From positions 1-5,856 of the forward strand of contig JAFGLK010000474.1 of the NCBI GenBank assembly GCA_016928125.1: a stretch of DNA of 5,856 bases, written 5' to 3'. The notes under the pieces are model-generated. The model saw only the letters and a program-made list of their open reading frames with translations, did not search any database and was not told where the DNA came from. The position numbers and the translations under genes are program-made. This document shows positions 1 to 5,458 of the stretch, piece by piece (the first letter of the stretch is position 1; every line of letters starts with the position of its first letter). Origin of the DNA: Anaerolineae bacterium. Lineage in GTDB: Bacteria; Chloroflexota; Anaerolineae; UBA1429.

Positions 1-1443
1 CTCGCCTGCTAGGACTTTCTCTGTCTGCTCACGCTCCTCTTCATAGATGCCGTCCACACACTCTTCGAGGCTCGCGTCACCCCAGAGATACTTCTCGTGC
101 CATGCCTTAGCGATGGGGCCATAGATGTTCAAGTGCGCATCGGTGGGGACCGTTTGGGAGGCCTCGATCTGGCTGTACAGCGGCTCCTGCCAAGCCCAAT
201 CCGCATTGGCCGGGACGATATTCGTGAAGATGCTCCTGTAGCAGGGGAAATGGAAGTAATCCAGGCAACCCCTAATCAAGCTATAGTTGCCCACGCTTTC
301 GACCGTCGGATCGAGCATCCAGAGCCACCAATCGGTCACCTCTTGCGGATTCTTGGCGCCCTTGAAGAGCATCGCCCCATTGGCGAAGGTGAAGGTCACC
401 GGCTGGTCGCCCTCGTTGAGGACAAAGTTGCGCATGGGGACGATGTTGGGCCGGCCCCAGATTTTTGAGGATTGGGCTTGAGACCAGGAGGCATTGGTCT
501 GTACACAGGTGGTCAGGCCTTTATTCCATGTATCCTGCCAAGTCTCCTGTGACATTGAGTCTTTATTGATCAAGCCATCCTCAGCCCAGCGCTTCCACAT
601 GAGCAATATCTGCTTGTAGGCGTCGCCGCGCACATCGAACATGGAGCCCAGGCCATCCTCGTACACCCAGCCCGTATCCTCGCCCTCAAGGAAGAGCTGA
701 ATCCACATCTGCTCCGAGGGATGCGTCGTCCAGTGATTAAAGCCAAAGGGGGCTTTGTCGGGGAAGATCGTCTTCATCTCCCGCAGTTGGTTCTCAAAGT
801 CCTCCAGAGTCTCGGCCGGCTCCTGGCCGAGTTCATCCCAGAGATCCTTGCGGTAGACCCGACAGAAGGCCTCGATGTCCCACGGCAGGCCGTAGAGTTG
901 GCCATCCTGCGAGAAGCTCTCACGGATGTTAGGAAGCAACTCGTCCCAGAACTTGCTGGCCCAGGGCAAGGATGAAGACTCGATGAAGGGGTCCCAAGGC
1001 TGCAGGATGCCCAGGCGATTGTAATCGCGAATACCGCCCAGGTTGCGCTCGCGGCCGTGGCCATCCCACAGCAACTCGTTGTCCTTGATCATCTGGACGA
1101 CCTTGGTGTCCCATCCGTCAGGGGCCGCGTCCACCTCTACGCGAATCTTGCCACGGTTGTTCATGTTGTACTGGTCGGTGGCGTTGGCCATGTTGAGTTT
1201 CTGCCAGGCCCAGAGTTGGGTGATGTAGTGCACTATCAACTCCCCGCTGGGGGCAGCTTCCTTTTCCGTCTGGACGACACGGGTGACTTCTTTCTCGATC
1301 TCCTTTTCCACAACAACGGTCTCTTTGACGACCTTCTCGATGACCTTGGGCTGGCAGGCGGCGAGAGCCGTGCCGGCCGCTGCGGCGACACCGCCCTTGA
1401 TCATATTCCGACGCGAGATGCGACGCTTGAGTAGATCAGACAT
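1..1443 (-). CDS. ABC transporter sugar-type substrate-binding lipoprotein, Tat-exported (C-terminus cut by window edge)
   Basis: The frame is open from ATG 1443 to the left edge, giving 481 residues without a stop. The start is fixed by an in-frame TGA at 1453-1455 and a strong Shine-Dalgarno. The N-terminus has a twin-arginine motif (S10-R11-R12-N-M-I-K), an Ala-rich hydrophobic stretch and a lipobox L27-A-A-C30, so the protein is probably folded before export and lipid-anchored on the outer face of the membrane. Residues 31-64 form a charged Val/Glu/Lys linker with repeating VEKE/VVKE units, typical as I recall of Chloroflexota binding proteins. From about residue 67 the body resembles family 1 extracellular solute-binding proteins. 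It is rich in Trp (LWAW, WWLWML, DWAWQEP), as expected for stacking against sugar rings. Most family members have 420-500 residues, so little is missing. Permease genes would be expected beyond the left edge. The substrate cannot be read from the sequence; a sugar or oligosaccharide is the family default. Confidence 0.92.
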   Translation of the reverse strand, partial: MSDLLKRRISRRNMIKGGVAAAAGTALAACQPKVIEKVVKETVVVEKEIEKEVTRVVQTEKEAAPSGELIVHYITQLWAWQKLNMANATDQYNMNNRGKIRVEVDAAPDGWDTKVVQMIKDNELLWDGHGRERNLGGIRDYNRLGILQPWDPFIESSSLPWASKFWDELLPNIRESFSQDGQLYGLPWDIEAFCRVYRKDLWDELGQEPAETLEDFENQLREMKTIFPDKAPFGFNHWTTHPSEQMWIQLFLEGEDTGWVYEDGLGSMFDVRGDAYKQILLMWKRWAEDGLINKDSMSQETWQDTWNKGLTTCVQTNASWSQAQSSKIWGRPNIVPMRNFVLNEGDQPVTFTFANGAMLFKGAKNPQEVTDWWLWMLDPTVESVGNYSLIRGCLDYFHFPCYRSIFTNIVPANADWAWQEPLYSQIEASQTVPTDAHLNIYGPIAKAWHEKYLWGDASLEECVDGIYEEEREQTEKVLAGE

Positions 1444-1447
1444 CTTT

Positions 1448-1453
1448 CCTCCT
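1448..1453 (-). promoter_or_regulatory. Shine-Dalgarno of the substrate-binding lipoprotein gene
   Basis: On the minus strand the sequence reads AGGAGG, 4 nt before ATG 1443. It is a perfect match to the anti-SD core. Together with the in-frame stop at 1453-1455 it fixes the start codon. The short spacing and perfect core suggest high translation, as is usual for binding proteins. Confidence 0.85.
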
Positions 1454-1484
1454 CATTTCGCTCTGGTGGTGTACCAGCAGACCG

Positions 1485-1514
1485 GTTGCCCTTGCCCAGA
1501 TCGAGAAGGGCAAC
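1485..1514 (-). repeat. Perfect 9-bp inverted repeat (hairpin) in the lipoprotein leader
   Basis: GTTGCCCTT (1485-1493) is matched by its exact reverse complement AAGGGCAAC (1506-1514) across a 12-nt loop. It lies 41 nt upstream of the lipoprotein start codon, between the candidate -10 and the Shine-Dalgarno, so it should be in the mRNA leader. There is no T-tract after it in either direction, so it is not a classic terminator. It may be an mRNA-stabilising or regulatory stem, or a DNA operator. A smaller stem, CTGGT/ACCAG (1463-1467/1473-1477), lies between it and the Shine-Dalgarno. Confidence 0.55.
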
Positions 1515-1526
1515 GTCTCGTCATCC

Positions 1527-1547
1527 TAGACCAATATTGTATAGACC
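1527..1547 (-). promoter_or_regulatory. Candidate -10 region and operator-like repeats of the lipoprotein gene
   Basis: On the minus strand TACAAT (1536-1541) is one base from the sigma-70 -10 consensus. No good -35 lies 16-18 nt upstream (the bases are G-rich), which would fit an activator-dependent promoter. The perfect palindrome CAATATTG (1532-1539) overlaps the -10. The hexamer GGTCTA occurs twice on the minus strand (1527-1532 and 1542-1547), 15 bp apart, flanking it. The promoter call is weak; the palindrome and repeats are seen directly. Confidence 0.35.
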
Positions 1548-1610
1548 CAGCCTCCCTTCCCCCTACCCCCGCTACAGCCTACCCGAGCATTTGACGTCCC
1601 CCAGGCTCAT

Positions 1611-1639
1611 TTGTTTGAGCCCGCAACGGCCAGTATAAT
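1611..1639 (+). promoter_or_regulatory. Sigma-70-like promoter for the HTH-receiver regulator gene
   Basis: TTGTTT (1611-1616) and a perfect TATAAT (1634-1639) are separated by 17 bp. This predicts transcription from near 1646 and a leader of about 120 nt before ATG 1768. The -10 and spacing are ideal; the -35 keeps only the TTG. No other plus-strand pair in 1444-1767 fits as well. Confidence 0.55.
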
Positions 1640-1729
1640 AGCTATGCAGGCACCAGACATCGCCGCCCGGAGGCACACTCCGCCTCACTATCAGCATACC
1701 ACAGCGAGGTCTGCTCTTTCTAGCCGTTT

Positions 1730-1758
1730 TAGGTCGAGCGTAGGACATCCCTAGGACA
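1730..1758 (+). repeat. Three direct heptamers with exact 11-bp period before the regulator start
   Basis: TAGGTCG (1730-1736), TAGGACA (1741-1747) and TAGGACA (1752-1758) start exactly 11 bp apart, so they lie on nearly the same face of the helix. The 7+4 layout resembles the direct-repeat boxes bound by some response regulators such as PhoB. The last copy contains the only weak Shine-Dalgarno-like AGGA (1753-1756, 11 nt before the ATG), so a bound protein would block the gene at its ribosome-binding region. No further copies were seen in the other intergenic region. Confidence 0.5.
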
Positions 1759-1767
1759 AAGACGTCA

Positions 1768-2997
1768 ATGGACCCATTACCGGACCTGCGAGAACTGCTG
1801 CGTTCGGCGTTGAACCAGCTCTATGATCCTGTGTTTCTCCACCGCAGTCCTCTGGTGCCCCTCTTCGGCCTGGCAGACAAGAGCGATCCCGCTCAGGCCC
1901 TGCAATCTCTACTGACTGCTGGCATCAGGGCGCTCAAGCCTGTCAAAACAACGCCTGATGGCTGCAAGAGTCGCCGCTACTACCAAGTCCTCTACTACCG
2001 CTACGTTCAGCAGTACACGCAGAGTGACGTGGCGCGCAAGGTCGGATTGAGCCCTCGACACCTACGACGCGAGCAAGAGGCGGCCATTCGTGCCCTGGCC
2101 GATCACCTTGCGGCCAAGCTCGGCCTAGGGAATAATGCCCAGGAGATCCACGCGAGGATCGAGGGCCTCTTGCGGCAGGGCGATAGCCTCGAGCATGAAC
2201 TGGCCCAGATTGGGGACAGCCTCACGGATCGCTCAACAGACGTGGCTGAGGTCCTGGAAGAGGCCGTTCGTCTCACCCTCGGGTTGGCGCAGCAACACGG
2301 GGTGGATCTGCGGCTGAATGCAGCCACCCACATGCCTTTGGCAGCTGCGCCGAGGACAGTTTTCAAGTCAATCGTCCTCGACCTACTCACCGATGCCATC
2401 CAGAGCGTTCCCGATGGATCAGTCCAGATTGAGGTTACAAGCGACAGAATGAGCGTAAATATCGAGCTGTGGGCGGCCCCATCTCAAGAAGGCCAAAACA
2501 CGAGTCCGCAGTGGAATCAGAGCGATCTGGCTGTGCCGCAGGAGCTTGCCGCGCTTTTCCGTGGCGATCTCCAGATCGATGGTGAGGGACAGCTGCTCCG
2601 CGCGCGCATCACCTTCCCTTGCGTGGGGCAAATCGCAGTCTTAGCCATTGAAGACAATGTGGACACCCTGCAACTGTGGAAGCGTTATCTTCAGGGAAGT
2701 CCCTACTGCTTGGTCGGCACAAGCGACCCTTCAGAAGCGCTGGAAAAGGCCCAAGAACTGCGCCCCAGGATCATCATCTTGGATGTGATGATGCCAGGGA
2801 TCGATGGTTGGGAGCTTCTCGGCCAACTGCGTTATCATCCCACCACACGAGACATTCCGGTGATCGTTTGCACAGTACACCCGCAGCGTGAGCTGGCCTT
2901 CTCACTGGGCGCGAGCGACTTTGTGCGCAAGCCTACGACGCGACAGGCATTCCTTGAGTCTCTCGAGAGGCAAAGCGCGGCTGCACCGCAAACGTGA
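1768..2997 (+). CDS. Response regulator with N-terminal HTH, degenerate HATPase-like middle and C-terminal receiver
   Basis: The product is 409 residues. ATG 1768 is the first possible start, since an in-frame TAG lies at 1741. Residues 1-60 are a helical N-terminal region. Residues about 70-105 form a helix-turn-helix of the sigma-region-4/LuxR-like kind (QSDVARKVGLSPRHLRRE). Residues about 155-285 follow the course of a histidine-kinase ATPase domain, but the N-box Asn is Asp (LLTDAIQ, D209) and the DxGxG and GxGLG loops are absent, so ATP binding is unlikely. Residues 290-402 are a complete receiver: acidic pair E295/D296, phospho-acceptor D339 (ILDVMMPGIDGWELL), T369 and K388. It is probably a cytoplasmic DNA-binding regulator phosphorylated on D339, with the neighbouring kinase as likely partner. 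The HTH is N-terminal, unlike most regulators. Its gene is divergent from the transporter lipoprotein gene, which suggests control of it. The target is inferred. Confidence 0.88.
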   Translation: MDPLPDLRELLRSALNQLYDPVFLHRSPLVPLFGLADKSDPAQALQSLLTAGIRALKPVKTTPDGCKSRRYYQVLYYRYVQQYTQSDVARKVGLSPRHLRREQEAAIRALADHLAAKLGLGNNAQEIHARIEGLLRQGDSLEHELAQIGDSLTDRSTDVAEVLEEAVRLTLGLAQQHGVDLRLNAATHMPLAAAPRTVFKSIVLDLLTDAIQSVPDGSVQIEVTSDRMSVNIELWAAPSQEGQNTSPQWNQSDLAVPQELAALFRGDLQIDGEGQLLRARITFPCVGQIAVLAIEDNVDTLQLWKRYLQGSPYCLVGTSDPSEALEKAQELRPRIIILDVMMPGIDGWELLGQLRYHPTTRDIPVIVCTVHPQRELAFSLGASDFVRKPTTRQAFLESLERQSAAAPQT

Positions 2998-5161
2998 CCG
3001 CTTGGATTGAGCGCATCAGATCAAGCACTGACAATCCCCCCGGGCGAGTGACGGTTAGGCTGGGAACCCTGAGGGGTTGGTCAATGAGGTCCCTGGCGGA
3101 GACGATAACCACCGGGATCTCGCACAGGCTCGGTTCCTGCGCCATCTCCGCCAGAACGGCAAACCCGTCCAGCTTGGGCATCACGAGATCGAGGAGCAGC
3201 AGATCGGGGCGCCTCTCTCGCAGCATGTCCAGGGTCTCCTCTCCGTCCTCAGCATCCAGAACGACGAGGCTCCTCTCCATGGAGATGAGCATACGCCCAA
3301 AGAGCTGACGTGCCTCGGCATCGTCGTCCGCGACGAGCACAGCCCCGCCGGGCGGCACCAGCCTTTTTGTGATGGTGGATAGCTCTTCGCGGCTTACGGG
3401 CTTGGTCAGATACGCTTGTACGCCGAGTTGCTCGACCGCCATGTAACGCTCTGGCACGGCGCAATGGAGCACGGGAATGTCGAACCCCAAGTTCGGCAGA
3501 CGTTCGGCCTGCCCCGGCTCGGCATCTTTGCCGGCATCATCACGGCAGTTGGCCGTATTCACCACGATAGCCGCGGCCCCTTGCCGATTGGCGGCCTCTT
3601 CGGCGTCCGCAAGCGACGATACGCTTACCATCTCTATGCCCTCGAGGTAGCGCAACATGAGCTGACCCAAGGCCCCACCCTCCTCAACAGCGATGAAGGT
3701 CGGTTGGGTCCTTAACTGAGGCGCTGCAGAAGGCCGGGTTCGCGGCTCATACTGCGCATATGGTCCAAACCAGCGCTGACTACCACCGGCGTAGAGCTCA
3801 TGCAAGGGCAGGGCGTTGGCCAATGGGAGCGTAAAGCTGACAGTCGTGCCCTGGCCAAGCTCGCTCTCAACCTCAATACGCCCCCCATGCAGCTCGACAA
3901 AGCGCTTGCTGATGGCAAGCCCCAGTCCCGTACCGCCATATCGCCGCCGGACGGAAGGATCACCCTGCCAGAAGGGCTCAAAGATACGTGCGACTCTTTG
4001 CGGGTCAATCCCGGGGCCTGTGTCTCTCACGCTGATCTGAAGCATGTCGCTATCACGCGCTGCAGAGATCGTGGCACCGCCTTCTTCGGTGAATCTCCCT
4101 GCATTACCTAACAGATTGAGGATCACTTGGCGCATGCGCGTGCGATCACAGTGCACAGCAGGGAGATCCGTGGGCATTTGCACATCCAGCATCAAGCCCT
4201 TCTGCTCATAGAGCACTTGGACGGCTTGTGTTGCTTCGTGAACCACATCGGCGATGCACACGGGCTCGATGAGCAAGCGCACATGTTCCGTGTTCGTCTC
4301 GACCAGGGCCAACACATCGTCCACCAATTGCGACAGGTGCTCGCTGTTGCGTTTGATGGCAGAGACATCCGCCAGCAACGCGGGGGGCAAGCGCTGATCA
4401 TAGGCCTCAGGCGCCTGCAGAATCAGATCGCTAAAGCCGATGATCATGTTGAGCGGCGTACGCAACTCGTGACTCACATTGGCCACAAACGACTCTTTGG
4501 CGCGTCGCGCCTCCTCGACCGCCTCCCGGGCAGCTGAAAGCATCTCGTTCAGGCGCACGGTCTCCTGGTTGGCCAGTGCCAGATCGGCCAGTGCCTGCTT
4601 GAGCTCCACCTGACGGTTGCGCGAGAGCTCAAGGTTGCGTTGCGCGTCGCAGTAGTGGCGCCATGACGACACAATGGTTCTCTGGTGAGCCCGCTGCGAA
4701 ATCCAACAGAGGTAAGCCATGCCCCACATCGCCCCAAAACTAGGTCCGAGAAGCCTGAAGCCTTGTGCTGGCAAGAGCATGCGCGCTGTGAGCCACAACA
4801 GTAGGCTGGACACCATGGCTGTGACGAGGCCCCCCCATGGTCCCAACGTCATGGCCGCGATGAAGATCGGAAAGACCAACGTCAAGCCCAGCGGCATATC
4901 GGGATATTGCCACCAGGCCAGCACGATCACCGCGAGTTGTCCCAACGTCAGGATCACCGCGGCCACACTGTGGCGTTCCCCGCTCAGCGAAAAGACAATA
5001 CCTACGAGGATGAGCAACAGCATGCCAAGTAGAAAGGGAATCAGCGTCGGTTGGTCGAGCAGCATGAGAGCCGCGCTCAACAGAGCCAGAGGCGCCAGCG
5101 CACGAGGCAGCAATGCGCGGCGCACATCGTCGTCGAGGCCTTGAGCCGTACGAACCGCCAT
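2933..5161 (-). CDS. Membrane hybrid histidine kinase with tandem C-terminal receiver domains
   Basis: The product is 742 residues from ATG 5161, chosen for its AAGGAG Shine-Dalgarno. A longer in-frame reading from TTG 5266 has no such site. Residues 17-155 hold about six membrane helices with short loops, so the signal is probably sensed within the membrane or by a partner. A coiled coil (about 165-225) leads to the H-box VSHELRTPL with H231. The ATPase domain (about 335-448) is intact: N353 (NLLGNA), D380-TGPG, FEPFWQ, and YGGTGLGL at 408-415. Residues about 487-600 look like a receiver whose Asp is replaced by N535 (VVNT), though K587 is kept. Residues about 606-720 form a second receiver with D612-614, D658 (LLLDLVMPKLDG) and S688. 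The Lys is apparently replaced by R706 (VTRPGG). The stop is TAG at 2933-2935, inside the convergent regulator gene. It is expected to autophosphorylate and pass phosphate to a receiver. No HPt domain is visible in the window. Confidence 0.93.
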   Translation of the reverse strand: MAVRTAQGLDDDVRRALLPRALAPLALLSAALMLLDQPTLIPFLLGMLLLILVGIVFSLSGERHSVAAVILTLGQLAVIVLAWWQYPDMPLGLTLVFPIFIAAMTLGPWGGLVTAMVSSLLLWLTARMLLPAQGFRLLGPSFGAMWGMAYLCWISQRAHQRTIVSSWRHYCDAQRNLELSRNRQVELKQALADLALANQETVRLNEMLSAAREAVEEARRAKESFVANVSHELRTPLNMIIGFSDLILQAPEAYDQRLPPALLADVSAIKRNSEHLSQLVDDVLALVETNTEHVRLLIEPVCIADVVHEATQAVQVLYEQKGLMLDVQMPTDLPAVHCDRTRMRQVILNLLGNAGRFTEEGGATISAARDSDMLQISVRDTGPGIDPQRVARIFEPFWQGDPSVRRRYGGTGLGLAISKRFVELHGGRIEVESELGQGTTVSFTLPLANALPLHELYAGGSQRWFGPYAQYEPRTRPSAAPQLRTQPTFIAVEEGGALGQLMLRYLEGIEMVSVSSLADAEEAANRQGAAAIVVNTANCRDDAGKDAEPGQAERLPNLGFDIPVLHCAVPERYMAVEQLGVQAYLTKPVSREELSTITKRLVPPGGAVLVADDDAEARQLFGRMLISMERSLVVLDAEDGEETLDMLRERRPDLLLLDLVMPKLDGFAVLAEMAQEPSLCEIPVVIVSARDLIDQPLRVPSLTVTRPGGLSVLDLMRSIQAVTFAVQPRFASRETQGMPVAS
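2960..2969. repeat. 10-bp palindrome in the convergent gene overlap
   Basis: CTCTCGAGAG is a perfect palindrome within both coding sequences where the regulator and kinase genes overlap tail to tail. With the preceding CTTGAG it could form a small stem in mRNA. No T-tract follows in either direction, and no ordinary terminator was found at the end of either gene. It may be incidental. Confidence 0.3.
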
Positions 5162-5169
5162 GTGTCGTT

Positions 5170-5175
5170 CTCCTT
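5170..5175 (-). promoter_or_regulatory. Shine-Dalgarno deciding the kinase start at 5161
   Basis: The minus strand reads AAGGAG with 8 nt of spacing to ATG 5161. The alternative start TTG 5266 has no purine-rich site in front and would add 35 mostly polar residues without a domain. The shorter reading is therefore preferred. Confidence 0.8.
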
Positions 5176-5181
5176 GACGCC

Positions 5182-5262
5182 CGGTCCGGACTGCGTGGCC
5201 TGAGGCGAGGCAGGTAGGCTGCGCAGGTATCGATCTGAGGCCGGACCGCGGCCATATCTGAG
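5182..5262 (-). repeat. Repeat-rich GC leader of the kinase gene
   Basis: CGGTCCGG (5182-5189) and its reverse complement CCGGACCG (5241-5248) form an 8-bp inverted repeat across 51 nt. Within and around it are direct repeats: CTGAGGC at 5200-5206 and 5235-5241, ATCTGAG at 5233-5239 and 5256-5262, and CAGGTA at 5211-5216 and 5224-5229. A short stem GGCCG/CGGCC (5239-5243/5249-5253) overlaps. All lie between the predicted transcription start and the Shine-Dalgarno, so a folded mRNA leader or operators are possible. Several repeats are short enough to be chance. Confidence 0.35.
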
Positions 5263-5300
5263 CCAAATTTCAACTCGCTTGGTTGACGGCTTATGTGCCT

Positions 5301-5330
5301 ATTATAGTTTGGCCCACGAGCTACGCCCAA
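5301..5330 (-). promoter_or_regulatory. Sigma-70-like promoter for the histidine kinase gene
   Basis: On the minus strand a perfect TATAAT (plus positions 5301-5306) lies 18 bp after TTGGGC (5325-5330). The predicted start near 5294 gives a leader of about 130 nt to ATG 5161. The -10 is ideal, the -35 only half matches, and the spacer is one longer than optimal. A start here could also transcribe the longer TTG 5266 reading. Confidence 0.5.
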
Positions 5331-5374
5331 ATTCGATCACGCCAGTCGGCAAAGAGTGGCCCCGGGCAGCACGT

Positions 5375-5402
5375 TTGACGCCCATCGGTCCTTGTCTATG
5401 AT
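5375..5402 (+). promoter_or_regulatory. Sigma-70-like promoter for the DUF4091/GH123-like gene
   Basis: TTGACG (5375-5380) and TATGAT (5397-5402) are separated by 16 bp, each one mismatch from consensus. This is the best two-box match in the window. The predicted start near 5409 gives a leader of about 50 nt to ATG 5459. It indicates that the right-hand gene has its own promoter and is not an extension of another transcript. Confidence 0.65.
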
Positions 5403-5445
5403 GACGAGCAACGAGCCCATCCGCGCTCGCTCTGGGCAGATGAAG

Positions 5446-5451
5446 AAAGGA
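5446..5451 (+). promoter_or_regulatory. Shine-Dalgarno of the right-edge gene
   Basis: AAAGGA lies 7 nt before ATG 5459. An in-frame TGA at 5441-5443 leaves no earlier start, so the call is firm. Confidence 0.75.
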
Positions 5452-5458
5452 CCGCCCG

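Larger units (their letters stand above)
1591..1768. repeat. Inverted pair of TTGACGTC octamers bracketing the regulator promoter and leader
   Basis: TTGACGTC lies on the plus strand at 1591-1598 and again on the minus strand at 1761-1768, where it touches the A of the regulator start codon. Both contain the palindrome GACGTC. The pair encloses the candidate promoter at 1611-1639 and the 11-bp repeats. It could be a looping pair of operators. Two 8-mers in 180 bp could also be chance. Confidence 0.25.

Noticed and set aside
97..468. Plus-strand open frame of 123 codons
   Set aside because: It is antisense to the binding-protein gene, which has an unbroken 481-codon frame with signal peptide, lipobox and Shine-Dalgarno. 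The frame has no recognisable domain or ribosome-binding site.
1057..1434. Plus-strand open frame of 125 codons
   Set aside because: It lies opposite the signal peptide and linker of the binding protein, and its Leu/Asp-rich composition is a by-product of the Glu/Lys/Val linker on the other strand.
4719..5144. Plus-strand open frame of 141 codons
   Set aside because: It is antisense to the kinase membrane helices, and its Ser/Arg/Pro-rich product is typical of shadow frames.
5162..5266. 35-residue N-terminal extension of the kinase from TTG 5266
   Set aside because: There is no Shine-Dalgarno before 5266, while ATG 5161 has AAGGAG at ideal spacing; the extension has no domain or membrane segment.
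5279..5308. Plus-strand promoter TTGGTT-18-TATAGT
   Set aside because: It overlaps the better minus-strand TATAAT, and a much better plus-strand promoter lies at 5375-5402 nearer to the gene.
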